Shown: one piece after another, positions 17,306-26,698 of the stretch | Numbering within the stretch: the stretch's first letter is position 1 | Layout of the letters: each line of letters begins with the position of its first letter | NCBI GenBank assembly: GCA_016706865.1 | Contig: JADJIS010000002.1 | Coordinates: forward strand, 248,001-312,000 | Reading direction: 5' to 3' | DNA: 64,000 nt | From: Bacteroidota bacterium | Lineage (GTDB): Bacteria; Bacteroidota; Bacteroidia; Chitinophagales; BACL12 | Position numbers and translations under genes: made by a program | The notes under the pieces: model-generated | What the model was told of the DNA's origin: nothing | Seen by the model: only the letters and a program-made list of their open reading frames with translations | Databases searched by the model: none

Positions 17306-17403
17306 TTATAATATATGGTGGATTTCACACTAGGTTAGATATTAATTGTTTCAATTCTGATCACGTTGCACTTTGTAAAACATTTGCAGAACTTATTTTT
17401 CTA

Positions 17404-18111
17404 TTATTCTTTATTCGCTGTCATGATTTGTATCACCCCGAAATCATTTGCAGTTTTTGCCTTTTTTATTGATTCATCACCTTCATAATTCTTATAATAT
17501 GCGGTCCAGATCAACCTTTCCTTAATTCGCATAATATTCGCAATGGCAACAACAAGCATTTCTTCCAACTCCGTTTGATATTTTACAATCATTACATAGG
17601 ATCTTACATCTTCCAATGGTGTATAGTTTTCGATGAGAATTGGTTTGCCGATGGTCAGATAGTCTAAATCTTTATCTATATTCTTTTTCAGGTCGTCCCA
17701 GTTTTCAGATATAAAATTATTTGTAATCAGTTCTGCCATTTCATTCAGTTCCGCAGGTTCCATTTTTTTATTCTGCAAACTATTGGTTGCGTAAATTTGA
17801 AAATAATCATCAAAGGTAATTTGGTCGATATTTTCAACTTGTTTAAAAATAGTATCATTCACATAATAAGCTAAAATGGAATTTCCATCATAATTGAATG
17901 CATCCGCTTTCGCTTTTACTTTAGGATTTGTGTAACATTCATGCATACCCTCCATTGCAGGGAGACAAATTTGTATATCACCAAACGTGGCCAACCTTTC
18001 GCATTTCCCTGCAGTAATATTGCCATTGGCGTCATTTTCGAGTTGTTTTTCACTAGGTGCACAACTCAAAAATATTATCAGTAGTGTTAGAATAGATAAC
18101 AAGTTCTTCAT
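17404..18111 (-). CDS. Lipoprotein of unknown function
   Basis: A 235-residue protein with a lipoprotein signal (MKNLLSILTLLIIFLSC, lipidated Cys at 17). The mature part has alternating short beta strands and acidic loops (ILAYYVNDTIFKQ, DYFQIYATNSLQNKKM, SYVMIVKYQTELEEMLVVAIANIM). I do not recognise the family. It is preceded on the same strand by another exported unknown and followed by the CotH-type protein, with gaps of about 100-145 bases, so operon membership is uncertain. Confidence 0.75.
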   Translation of the reverse strand: MKNLLSILTLLIIFLSCAPSEKQLENDANGNITAGKCERLATFGDIQICLPAMEGMHECYTNPKVKAKADAFNYDGNSILAYYVNDTIFKQVENIDQITFDDYFQIYATNSLQNKKMEPAELNEMAELITNNFISENWDDLKKNIDKDLDYLTIGKPILIENYTPLEDVRSYVMIVKYQTELEEMLVVAIANIMRIKERLIWTAYYKNYEGDESIKKAKTANDFGVIQIMTANKE

Positions 18112-18256
18112 AAATAGATGCTTTTGTTGGATTAGTTTGAGTTATATCTCGATTCAAATCTAATAATTCTTATGGGCTTTACAAAAAACATGTATTAGCG
18201 ATATTCATATAATTATCCGACTTAACAATTTTTACGGGTAATTACTATTAGTTTAA

Positions 18257-19255
18257 TTAGTAATAAGTATATTCATTAGTTTCTTCAGAGGTTAATTCCC
18301 ATAATTCCTTTTTGTATATATATCGCTTAACGTTTAATAAAAGTTTAGAATCTGAAAATGTATAAACATGCTTAAGATCTTCAACATAAAAGCCAGCTTT
18401 CTCCTCCAAAATTTCAACTTGATTATTTTCAAGATATTTAATTTTTGTTAATTTAATATTTTCTTGCTGACCTGAAAGTTGACTTTCTTTCTTTAATTCA
18501 ATTAGACCCTGGTCATTATATTTATACTCCCATTTTAAACTGTAATCGGTGTCATAATTAGATGCACTTATTGCCTTTGTAAAAATAGTTGTTGATAGTC
18601 GATTCTGTTCATCATAATAGTAAATGGTTTTTGATAATACTGTATCAACAAATAAGTTATTCGGGGTAACAAAATATTTGCGTAATACTGAATCCCAATA
18701 TCCGTTTTGATTGCTAAAATATTCAACTGTTTCAACTAAGTCATCTTCAACATATTTCTGTTCAGAAATTAGACGGTTGTTTTTATAGTTATATACTGTT
18801 GAATCAGTTCCTCGTAAATTCTCCGGCCAATAATCCCCCTTTGTATGCATTCCAACTCTTAAATTTCTTTTGTATTTATAAATTCGTGAATAACTCAACA
18901 AAATGGTATCTCCCTCTTCTATTTTTTGAAAGGAAGCGTTACTGCTTAAAAACTTTAATCCACGGTATTTGTAATTATGTTTAAAAATATAGTTATTTAC
19001 ATAATCAATATCTAAGTTTCCCTTTTCTATCCCGTTTCTATAAAATTCAATTATTTCAATTGAAGATGTGTCAGAAATATTTCCATTGAAAGCAGTAGTT
19101 AACCTTGTCATTGAAGCAATATTATTTTTGGAAATAGTTTTAGTATAATTATTATTGTCACTTCTCAGCAAAGGTTCATTAAAAAAAATTATCTGCGTTT
19201 GACTTTTTACAAAACCATTAATCATAAAAAATACAAAGAAAATAGGAATTCTCAT
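18257..19255 (-). CDS. Exported protein with YD-repeat-like segments
   Basis: A 332-residue protein with a signal peptide (MRIPIFFVFFMINGFVKSQ). The middle and C-terminal parts contain repeated patterns like Y-x-Y/N-D-x-x-x-R/G-L (YYYDEQNRLSTTIFT, WEYKYNDQGLIELKKES, KIKYLENNQVEILEE). These resemble degenerate RHS/YD-type beta-hairpin repeats of Bacteroidota secreted proteins. No sorting domain or enzyme motif is visible. The family is unnamed; location is predicted periplasmic or secreted. The ATG at 19255 gives a full signal peptide. Confidence 0.75.
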   Translation of the reverse strand: MRIPIFFVFFMINGFVKSQTQIIFFNEPLLRSDNNNYTKTISKNNIASMTRLTTAFNGNISDTSSIEIIEFYRNGIEKGNLDIDYVNNYIFKHNYKYRGLKFLSSNASFQKIEEGDTILLSYSRIYKYKRNLRVGMHTKGDYWPENLRGTDSTVYNYKNNRLISEQKYVEDDLVETVEYFSNQNGYWDSVLRKYFVTPNNLFVDTVLSKTIYYYDEQNRLSTTIFTKAISASNYDTDYSLKWEYKYNDQGLIELKKESQLSGQQENIKLTKIKYLENNQVEILEEKAGFYVEDLKHVYTFSDSKLLLNVKRYIYKKELWELTSEETNEYTYY

Positions 19256-19881
19256 CCAATAAAGATACTTAGCTGATTGTTTTATTAGTCATCAATTCGC
19301 AATAAACTGAAACAAACCATCCTTGCTTAAAATAGAAATTCTTCCATTGTAAGTTTTTGCTTCTCCCAACTCAGACCTCACAGGTTTCCCAAACCTGTGA
19401 GGTCGAGCAGCATTCCTAAACCTGTGAGGTCGAGCAGCATTCCTATACCTGTGAGGTCGAGCGATGGACATTTGTTAATTTGTTAATCTGGTAACTGGGT
19501 AATTGATACATCCAAGAGCTAACTGCACAAATTTAAAGTACCCCATATTTTGGTGATTCTTATCATCTTTTCCGGTGAAACTAACACCTCAGTGAGTTCG
19601 AAAAATAATGACCTGAGCAGAATTCCTCCATTTGCTAATTCCTGTCCGAATGCGAAGCGGGCGGATGCTAATCCCGAATGCGCCAGCATTCCCGCTAATT
19701 TGCTAATCAGTCACTGTTTCCAATTGTATCTAAAATCTCCCGGTGTTTCCTAATTCCGGCTGTTCCCGTCGGTAGACGGGCAGGCATTGGTACATTAATT
19801 TCATCGGTACCCGTCAAAAAAAAAGCCGGGCAGGCATTGGTACATTTTCCCTACCTTTGCACAAATTTTCTCTCAAAAATT
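19256..19881. repeat. Intergenic stretch with repeats and hairpins upstream of korA
   Basis: No gene is seen. At 19374-19404 a 14-base perfect inverted repeat (GACCTCACAGGTTT-CCC-AAACCTGTGAGGTC by arms) is followed by two more copies of CCTGTGAGGTCGAGC spaced about 34 bases. Hairpins GAATGC-GCCA-GCATTC (19676-19691) and CCCGTC-GGTA-GACGGG (19765-19780) follow. Reversed copies of the TGTACC word repeat then run to about 19850. A TACCTTTG element (19852-19859) close to korA could be its -7 box, but no -33 box is at the right distance. Confidence 0.7.
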
Positions 19882-21720
19882 ATGGAAATTCAAGTTCTTG
19901 AAGACGTAGTGATCAAATTTGCCGGCGATAGCGGTGACGGTATGCAACTTACCGGCGGACAGTTCACTACAAATACAGCCCTTTTGGGTTCCGATCTGGC
20001 AACTTTTCCTGACTTCCCTGCCGAAATTCGTGCACCGATAGGTACTTTACCGGGTGTTTCGGGATTTCAGTTACATTTCAGCAGCCGCAAGATCTACACT
20101 CCCGGCGATCTGTGTGATGTTTTGGTGGCTATGAACGTGGCTGCTTTAAAAGTGAACCTTACCGCAATTAAAAAAGGCGCTATCGTTATTGTAAATACCG
20201 ATGGTTTCGATGCAAAAAATATGCGTCTCGCCAATGCTGCCACCAATCCTTTGGAAGATGGCACTTTGGAAGGTTTTGAAGTGATAAAAATTGATGTTAC
20301 AAAACTTACCCGCGAAGCACTTTCTGATATCACTATGGGTGTTAAGGAAAAAGACCGCTGTAAGAATATGTTCGTGTTGGGATTCCTTTATTATATGTAC
20401 AGCAGATCAACGGATTCCACAGAACGTTTTTTAACTGCTAAATTTTCAAAAAAACCGGATATACTTGAGGCTAACCTAAGAGCTTTAAAGGCTGGATATA
20501 ATTATGCAGATACCACAGAAGTATTTTCTTCCCGCTATAAGGTAGAAGCAGCAAAATTAGATCCCGGAACTTATCGCTCTATCATTGGAAACGATGCGGC
20601 TTCCATGGGCTTTATCGCAGCATCTCAAAAATCGGGGTTGCCTTTGTTTTTAGGTTCTTATCCTATCACTCCGGCATCAGATATATTACATTTTTTAGCA
20701 AAATATAAAAATTTCGGTATCCGCACATTTCAGGCGGAAGATGAAATTGCAGCCATTTGTTCGGCAATAGGCGCCGCTTTTGGTGGTCATTTAGCATTAA
20801 CTACTACCTCGGGACCTGGGATTGCACTTAAAGGCGAAGCAATTGGACTTGCAGTGATGTTGGAAATGCCTTTGGTTGTTGTAAATATTCAGAGAGCAGG
20901 TCCTTCAACAGGAATGCCTACTAAAACGGAACAAGCCGATCTTTTACAAGCACTTTACGGCAGAAACGGTGAATGCCCGATGCCTGTAATTGCTGCTGCA
21001 ACTGCAAGTGATGCATTTGAAACGGCTTTTGAAGCCTGCAGAATAGCTTTACAGCATATGATCCCCGTAATGTTCTTGAGTGATGGTTATATCGCAAACG
21101 GAGCAGAACCTTGGAAATTCCCTAAAGCGGAAGACCTTCCGGAAATTAAAGTGGAATTTGCAAAACCAATTGAAGACGGTGAAACTTATTTACCATACAA
21201 ACGCGATGAAAAATTATCCCGTCCATGGGCAATTCCCGGAACAAAAGGATTGGAACATCGCATTGGCGGATTAGAAAAAGAAGCGGAAACAGGAAATATT
21301 TCTTACGATCCTGAAAACCATGAATTCATGGTGAAACTGCGTGAAGAAAAAGTGGAACGCATCGCTGATTATATTCCACTCCAAAAAATTGAAAGCGGTC
21401 CTGAAAAAGGAAAAATTTTAGTATTGGGATGGGGTTCAACATATGGCTCTATTCAAAGTGCAGTTAATCATTTATTAGCTGATGGTTATACAGGAATTGC
21501 ACACGCACATTTGCGTTATATAAAACCTTTCCCTAAAAATTTAGGAGAGATATTATTTAATTACGACAAAGTAATTATTCCTGAAATTAATAACGGACAA
21601 TTAGTAAAAGTGATCAGAGATAAATTTATGATTCCTGCAATTGCGTATAATAAAATTAAAGGAACACCGATTACGAGTACGGAATTAATTGAAGTTATTC
21701 TTAAAGAATATGCTGATTAA
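19882..21720 (+). CDS. korA: 2-oxoglutarate:ferredoxin oxidoreductase, fused gamma-alpha subunit
   Basis: A 612-residue 2-oxoacid:acceptor oxidoreductase alpha chain with the gamma domain fused at the N-terminus (KFAGDSGDGMQLTGGQF, about residues 10-190). The alpha domain follows (GNDAASMGFIAASQKSG..., about 220-600; YPITPASDIL, TTTSGPGIALKGEAIGLA, GPSTGMPTKTEQADL). With KorB it converts 2-oxoglutarate and CoA to succinyl-CoA, reducing ferredoxin. The ATG at 19882 (MEIQVLED) is chosen because it fits the family; upstream in-frame codons run into repeat DNA. korB follows after 129 bases. The downstream gap begins with the same word repeat found after purF. Confidence 0.93.
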   Translation: MEIQVLEDVVIKFAGDSGDGMQLTGGQFTTNTALLGSDLATFPDFPAEIRAPIGTLPGVSGFQLHFSSRKIYTPGDLCDVLVAMNVAALKVNLTAIKKGAIVIVNTDGFDAKNMRLANAATNPLEDGTLEGFEVIKIDVTKLTREALSDITMGVKEKDRCKNMFVLGFLYYMYSRSTDSTERFLTAKFSKKPDILEANLRALKAGYNYADTTEVFSSRYKVEAAKLDPGTYRSIIGNDAASMGFIAASQKSGLPLFLGSYPITPASDILHFLAKYKNFGIRTFQAEDEIAAICSAIGAAFGGHLALTTTSGPGIALKGEAIGLAVMLEMPLVVVNIQRAGPSTGMPTKTEQADLLQALYGRNGECPMPVIAAATASDAFETAFEACRIALQHMIPVMFLSDGYIANGAEPWKFPKAEDLPEIKVEFAKPIEDGETYLPYKRDEKLSRPWAIPGTKGLEHRIGGLEKEAETGNISYDPENHEFMVKLREEKVERIADYIPLQKIESGPEKGKILVLGWGSTYGSIQSAVNHLLADGYTGIAHAHLRYIKPFPKNLGEILFNYDKVIIPEINNGQLVKVIRDKFMIPAIAYNKIKGTPITSTELIEVILKEYAD

Positions 21721-21790
21721 AATGTACCGATGAACAGCCAAAAGATGTACCGATGTACCAATTAACAGCCGGTTAACGAAACATCATAAA
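21721..21790 (+). repeat. ATGTACCGATGAACAGCC word repeat between korA and korB
   Basis: AATGTACCGATGAACAGCC, then GATGTACCGATGTACC and AATTAACAGCC, match the stretch after purF (13737-13790). It lies immediately after the korA stop inside the korA-korB gap, so it is probably transcribed with the operon. Confidence 0.7.
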
Positions 21791-21849
21791 ATTGAGTTAC
21801 CGGCAGAACTAAATTAATAAATTACCAGATTATCAAATTAATAAATATC

Positions 21850-22872
21850 ATGAGTGAAACGATTCAATTAACAGCGAAAGATTTTCAAACTGACCAGGAA
21901 GTACGGTGGTGCCCGGGTTGTGGTGATTATTCCATTTTAAAACAAGTACATACCGTTTTACCTGGTTTAGGAATTGCCAGAGAAAATATTGTGGTGGTGT
22001 CTGGAATCGGCTGTTCATCGCGGTTTCCGTATTATACCAATACTTTCGGAATGCACAGTATTCACGGTCGCGCAACTGCTGTTGCCTCCGGATTAAAAGC
22101 TGCTCGTCCCGAATTATCTGTTTGGATAGTTACGGGTGATGGTGATGGTTTATCCATCGGTGGAAATCACATGATACATTTATTGCGCAGAAATTTTAAT
22201 GTGAATATTTTATTATTCAACAACGAAATTTATGGTTTAACAAAAGGGCAATATTCTCCAACATCACCGGTTGGAAAAGTTGCTAAATCAACTCCTGTTG
22301 GAAGTATAGATCATCCATTTAATCCTGCAGCTTTGGCATTGGGTGCCGATGCAACTTTTGTTGCGAGAAGTATGGATAGAGATCCCGCACATTTACAGGA
22401 AGCATTAATTCGTGCAAATGCACATAAAGGAACTTCGTTCTTAGAAATATATCAGAATTGTAACATTTTTAATGATGGAGCTTTTGAAGCATTTACAGAA
22501 AAAGCAACAAAAAAAGAAAATGATATTTTCGTTCGTCACGGTCAACCTTTGGTTTATGGTGATGGAGATAATAAAGGAATTAAATTAGATGGATTTACTC
22601 CAATTTCTGTAGATCTTACTGCAGGATTTTCAAAAGATGATCTTTGGATCCACGACGAAACAGATATTTATAAAGCACAAATATTAGCGCGCATTTTTGA
22701 CAACCCGGCAAACGTAGGACATCTTCCTCGCCCTTTCGGAATTTTTTATGCAAACAGCGCTCGACCTACCTATGAAGATATGATGACCGAGCAATTAAAT
22801 GCAGCTTTAGGAAAAGGTGTTCCCGATCTTGATAAATTATTGAGAGGATCGGAGATTTGGGAGATCAAGTAG
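21850..22872 (+). CDS. korB: 2-oxoglutarate:ferredoxin oxidoreductase beta subunit
   Basis: A 340-residue thiamine diphosphate-binding partner of KorA. The CxxC motif WCPGCGDYSIL (about residues 18-28) and GIGCSSR supply the [4Fe-4S] ligands. The TPP/Mg motif is GDGDGLSIGGNHMIHLLRRN (about 96-115) with a downstream NNEIYGLTKGQ. The C-terminus (DIYKAQILARI) is typical of the KorB rather than the pyruvate type. Together the pair provides an oxygen-tolerant-type ferredoxin-linked TCA step common in Bacteroidota. The start is the ATG at 21850. A word-repeat stretch (GGACATAGGACATAGG) starts right after the stop. Confidence 0.93.
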   Translation: MSETIQLTAKDFQTDQEVRWCPGCGDYSILKQVHTVLPGLGIARENIVVVSGIGCSSRFPYYTNTFGMHSIHGRATAVASGLKAARPELSVWIVTGDGDGLSIGGNHMIHLLRRNFNVNILLFNNEIYGLTKGQYSPTSPVGKVAKSTPVGSIDHPFNPAALALGADATFVARSMDRDPAHLQEALIRANAHKGTSFLEIYQNCNIFNDGAFEAFTEKATKKENDIFVRHGQPLVYGDGDNKGIKLDGFTPISVDLTAGFSKDDLWIHDETDIYKAQILARIFDNPANVGHLPRPFGIFYANSARPTYEDMMTEQLNAALGKGVPDLDKLLRGSEIWEIK

Positions 22873-23297
22873 GGGACATAGGAAGTAGGACATAGGACAT
22901 AGGATTGACATAGGACATGGGAAGTTGGACATAGGACTGACATAGGACATGGGAAAGCGGACATAGGACGCATTACCTTGGAATCAAACCTTGGAATTTG
23001 AAAAAATATCTGGGAGTGAAAGTGAGGCTCTCGCTCCCAGCGAGGGTCTCACTAAAGGTACAACACCAAAATTTCGCAAGAAATTTAAACTCCTTTCTCC
23101 TCTCTCCTTTCTCCTTTTTAGTATCAGGTATCAGGAATCAAGTATCAGGAAAAGAAACCTTGAAATCTCATAAAATTTCGCAAGAAATTTAAACTCCTCC
23201 CTCCTTTCTCCTCTCTCCTCATTTTGATTATCCAAAAAAATATCTCTACCTTTCGTCACCATTTGAGCGTTACACGACCTAAATTCAAAAAAATCAT
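22873..23297. repeat. Word repeats and dispersed hairpin after korB
   Basis: GACATAGGA/GACATGGGA words repeat about ten times between 22873 and 22970. A dispersed hairpin lies at 23024-23050. Two copies of AAATTTCGCAAGAAATTTAA (a 6-7 base inverted repeat, starting at about 23068 and 23173) and CTCCTTTCTCCTCTCTCC runs follow. No gene is seen. Short open frames here consist only of repeat sequence. Confidence 0.7.
23024..23050. repeat. Dispersed 12-bp-stem hairpin, copy 1
   Basis: GAGGCTCTCGCT-CCC-AGCGAGGGTCTC pairs over 12 positions with two G-U type wobbles. A near-identical copy in the opposite orientation lies at 39391-39417, 16 kb away. It is not followed by a T-run. Confidence 0.7.
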
Positions 23298-25367
23298 ATG
23301 AAAAAGATCTTACTTTTATTATTGGCAGCAGCGCCTTTCGTTGTACAAAGCCAATGTACCACCACTAATGCCACAGATTGCGATTGTTTGGACGGTGGTA
23401 ACAATTGCGACCTGTTACCGGACATTACATCCTCCGACGACCTTTTAATGGAAGCGGGCTCCCTGATCGAAAATCCGGGTGAAATTCTGCTTTCCGTTGG
23501 AACTCCAAATATTGGTCACGGACCATTGCGAGTGGTTGCCACGGATTATTATGTATGTGGTGGTGATACTATTTTAGATGCCACAGGCTTGGAAACATGC
23601 CCTGATGGATCTGCTCCTCACCAAATAATTGACCAAAGAATTTATCATAAAAACGGTTCTACCATGACATATTGGGATAAAAATGCCGGTTCTATGACCT
23701 ACCATCCCGACCACGGTCACTTTCACACTGATAATTGGGGAGTATATACTTTGCGAAAACCAGTTGATGGAGTTGATGATCCTACCGAATGGCCAATACT
23801 TGGTTACGGAACAAAAATGGGATTCTGTTTAATGGATCTTGCAAATTGTGCTTCGCCGGGAAACTACGGTCATTGCCGTGAGGATGATGGAACAGTTATC
23901 ACAAACGATATTGAAAATTATGGATTAGGTGGTGGCAATTATAATTGTGCTATTACTAATCAGGGTATTTCTGTTGGTTACTTGGATATTTATGATTATT
24001 ACCTCGATGGAATGACCATTGAAGTTCCTGCAGGAGTTTGTAATGGCGATTATTATATCGTTGTGGAAATTGATCCGAACGGAAATTATTTGGAAGAAAG
24101 TGATAATAACAATGTGAGTGCAGTGCCTTTTACATTAACTGATCAACCGGAAGATGTTACTTCATTACCTGTAAACTATTCAGGTGGATCTATGATCACT
24201 CCCGGAACATTAACTATTTGTGCAAGTGAATCCATTGAATTAAGTACTTCTCCTATCGGAATTTCTTATACCTGGTCGAATGGTGCAACAACTAATACAA
24301 TAACTGTTACCGAATCTGGTGAATATTATTGTTTTGTTGAACGTGAATGTGGCGATTTATATACCGATACTATTACCATAGAATTTATTGAAACCACACC
24401 TCCAACAATTGCTGCAGTGGAAGCAGTATGTGCAGGATCACCTGCAATGATAACTGCAACTGCCGATGGAGTTGTAAATTGGTATGATGCTGCAATTGGC
24501 GGAACCTTATTGGGAACGGGAACAACTTTAACAACTGCAGATCTTTTTGAAAATACAACCTTTTACGCAGAAAATATAGATGAAACAATTACTTATATAG
24601 ATGCATATGTTGGTCAGGTGGATCATGAAGGATCAAATTACAGTACTGGTTCTCCATATAATGGATATGAGATATTTGATGCTTATGAAGATATTACTTT
24701 GTCTTCTGTAAAGGTTTATACTGATTATCCCGGTGAGCGTCAAATTGAATTAAGAAATGCTGCAGATGTAGTTGTTGAATCTTTATTAATTGATATACCT
24801 TCCGGAACAACAATTATCGATTTGAATTTTGATGTTCCTGCAGGAACAGGATATCGTTTAGGAACAAATGATGCTGTTAATGATGATACATTCGGAGAAA
24901 TTTCTCCATTTTTAAAACGCAGTACTGCCGGAACTGATTATCCTTATAATATCGACGGATTGGTAAGTATTACAAACAGCAGTTTTGATGAAAGTCGTTT
25001 TTATTATTTCTACGATTGGCATGTAACAGGAACAGGAATATTTGCATGTCCGAGTGAAAGAGCATCTGTTGCTGTGGAAGTAAAAGTATGTTCTGCAATA
25101 GGAGATATTTCTTCCTTAAATTCATTTAATGTATATCCAAATCCTGCAAATACAGAATTTAATATTTCATTAAATACAACCCCGGTAGAAGAATTAATTA
25201 TAACCGTTACAAATGTTACAGGTCAGCAGATATTTAATAAAACAATTTCCAATGCAACCGGTGAAATAAATGTGCCTGTTAATATATCCGGAAATGCTTC
25301 GGGTGTTTATTTGGTAAAAGTTGTTTCAGAAGGAAATGCAGTGAGTAAAAATATTATAGTAGAATAA
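23298..25367 (+). CDS. Secreted lysyl-oxidase-like copper protein with T9SS sorting domain
   Basis: A 689-residue protein. The signal peptide (MKKILLLLLAAAPFVVQSQ) is followed by a lysyl-oxidase-like domain (about 25-280). It contains the copper-binding cluster HPDHGHFH with H139, H141 and H143, and the family's C-terminal block QGISVGYLDIYDYYLDG...GVCNGDYYIVVEIDPNGNYLEESDNNN. Next come Ig-like beta domains (about 290-400; SYTWSNGATTNTITVTESGEYYC), a further beta domain (about 420-590) and a T9SS type A sorting domain (about 610-689; FNVYPNPANTEFNIS). Family members oxidise amines such as peptidyl-lysine; the natural bacterial substrate is unknown. It is followed by a strong terminator, so it is monocistronic. 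Confidence 0.87.
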   Translation: MKKILLLLLAAAPFVVQSQCTTTNATDCDCLDGGNNCDLLPDITSSDDLLMEAGSLIENPGEILLSVGTPNIGHGPLRVVATDYYVCGGDTILDATGLETCPDGSAPHQIIDQRIYHKNGSTMTYWDKNAGSMTYHPDHGHFHTDNWGVYTLRKPVDGVDDPTEWPILGYGTKMGFCLMDLANCASPGNYGHCREDDGTVITNDIENYGLGGGNYNCAITNQGISVGYLDIYDYYLDGMTIEVPAGVCNGDYYIVVEIDPNGNYLEESDNNNVSAVPFTLTDQPEDVTSLPVNYSGGSMITPGTLTICASESIELSTSPIGISYTWSNGATTNTITVTESGEYYCFVERECGDLYTDTITIEFIETTPPTIAAVEAVCAGSPAMITATADGVVNWYDAAIGGTLLGTGTTLTTADLFENTTFYAENIDETITYIDAYVGQVDHEGSNYSTGSPYNGYEIFDAYEDITLSSVKVYTDYPGERQIELRNAADVVVESLLIDIPSGTTIIDLNFDVPAGTGYRLGTNDAVNDDTFGEISPFLKRSTAGTDYPYNIDGLVSITNSSFDESRFYYFYDWHVTGTGIFACPSERASVAVEVKVCSAIGDISSLNSFNVYPNPANTEFNISLNTTPVEELIITVTNVTGQQIFNKTISNATGEINVPVNISGNASGVYLVKVVSEGNAVSKNIIVE

Positions 25368-25384
25368 GTATCTCACCAAACATT

Positions 25385-25420
25385 AAAACCGCCATGCAGA
25401 AATTGCTGGCGGTTTTTTTT
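25385..25420 (+). terminator. Rho-independent terminator after the lysyl-oxidase-like gene
   Basis: AAAACCGCCA (25385-25394) pairs perfectly with TGGCGGTTTT (25407-25416) around a 12-base loop, and the stem ends in a run of eight T. It lies 18 bases after the stop codon. Confidence 0.9.
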
Positions 25421-25691
25421 ATTCATTTATTTTATATTGAAAATTATCTTATGTAAAACTAAAATGATCCGTTCATTCCTTCACGGTCTCTTTTGCATAA
25501 ATAACATTCTTCGTAAATATGGTAATTAGATATAACCCTGAAGATATATTAATTATATTAAATTCGGAATTAGTAGAAAATTAGTATGATTGATAAATTA
25601 TTTGGATTGCGAAAGATGAGATTGTAAACCATAATTCCATATCTGAAATTTCGGTATAAAACTTTTAATCCAGTTTTTATTCTGCATAAAT
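25421..25691. other. Intergenic stretch, nothing recognised
   Basis: An AT-rich stretch between two convergent terminators. No open frame with coding character, tRNA shape or repeat is seen. Confidence 0.5.
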
Positions 25692-25723
25692 TAAAAAACC
25701 CCTGCAATAAATTACAAGGGTTT
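25692..25723 (-). terminator. Terminator of the outer-membrane barrel gene
   Basis: Read on the minus strand, AAACCCTTG (25723-25715) pairs with CAGGGGTTT (25704-25696) with one wobble around a 10-base loop. A TTTTTTAATTT tail follows. It lies 22 bases past the stop codon at 25746. Confidence 0.8.
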
Positions 25724-25745
25724 ATAATAATAATTTAATTAGTTA

Positions 25746-26540
25746 CTATTTTGAATCCCCCTTTGCCGGAAACATATAATGTATCCCAACATAAATTCCC
25801 CCAAAAAAATTATGTGATGATGCATAACCTTGCACATTTCTGGTTGGTTCTGAATTAATATCTGTTAATCCATAATATACCTTTATTGCAGGTGTAACAA
25901 ATAGATTATCATTAATATAAATATCAACTCCTGCATCTGCAGAAAATCCGAAGTCCAATTTTGAAAAATAATCTTCCGCAGGTTCAATTTCACTTGTTTT
26001 AGCAAAGTCTGCAACTACGGTATCAAGAATTATACTATTATCCAGAGTTATAATATTTCCATCATCAAAAACATCCGCTTCAAATGTTTGATCTGCTGAT
26101 AATAATAAACCAATTGTTGGTCCAACCATTAGGTGATAGGAAATAATTGATTTTTTTGCTCGGGTAGACTGATAACGGAATAAAATTGGAATAGATAAAT
26201 AATTAAGATCCACATAACGGAAGGTTTCCACTTTTAATCGTTTGCCCTGACCATCATCCGCCAGACTAAAAGAGCTCGACACATCAAAATAATCCTGACC
26301 CACCGGCGCGTAATTCAATTCGAGCTGCACACCCATATTATCCGTAAAATTATATCCTAAAGCAACACCTGGAACTACCCCGAAGGTTCTGGTATAGTCA
26401 AGCTCCTTGTAACCATAAATATTCTGGTTTACGATCCAAACGCTGTTGAATCCGGCATTTAATCCTGCATGAAAGCCGGTTTGACCAAAGGCATTAATTG
26501 TTGCAATGGATAGGATAAGAAAGAGTATTCGATTTTTCAT
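25746..26540 (-). CDS. Outer-membrane beta-barrel protein (PorT-like family)
   Basis: A 264-residue protein with a signal peptide (MKNRILFLILSIATINAFGQ). Alternating amphipathic strands follow: GFHAGLNAGFNSVW, VVPGVALGYNFTDNMGVQLELNYAPVG and LNYLSIPILFRYQ. The last is the hallmark of the Bacteroidota outer_membrane beta-barrel_2/PorT-like family. VGPTIGLLLSAD, LDFGFSADAGVDIYIND and FFGGIYVGIHYMF complete the barrel. It probably forms an 8- to 10-stranded barrel in the outer membrane; the cargo or role is unknown. It is monocistronic with its own terminator. The family call is firm, the specific function is not. Confidence 0.87.
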   Translation of the reverse strand: MKNRILFLILSIATINAFGQTGFHAGLNAGFNSVWIVNQNIYGYKELDYTRTFGVVPGVALGYNFTDNMGVQLELNYAPVGQDYFDVSSSFSLADDGQGKRLKVETFRYVDLNYLSIPILFRYQSTRAKKSIISYHLMVGPTIGLLLSADQTFEADVFDDGNIITLDNSIILDTVVADFAKTSEIEPAEDYFSKLDFGFSADAGVDIYINDNLFVTPAIKVYYGLTDINSEPTRNVQGYASSHNFFGGIYVGIHYMFPAKGDSK

Positions 26541-26698
26541 ATTTATAATTTAAAGGTTTTACACTGTATGGTTTAATATTGATGACCCAAAAATAGCTAT
26601 TACAATTGTATGAATTATTGCATAGTCAAATTTTTTGTGACAAGTTTAAATAATTAACCGAAAAATAAAATCAAACCTAAGTTTATTAATATCCAGGG

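Noticed and set aside
22991..23192. Small open frames after korB
   Set aside because: They lie in word repeats and the dispersed hairpin; protein sequences mirror the DNA repeats.
25421..25691. Possible tRNA or small RNA in the gap between two terminators
   Set aside because: No cloverleaf, TTCGA loop or conserved hairpin could be drawn.
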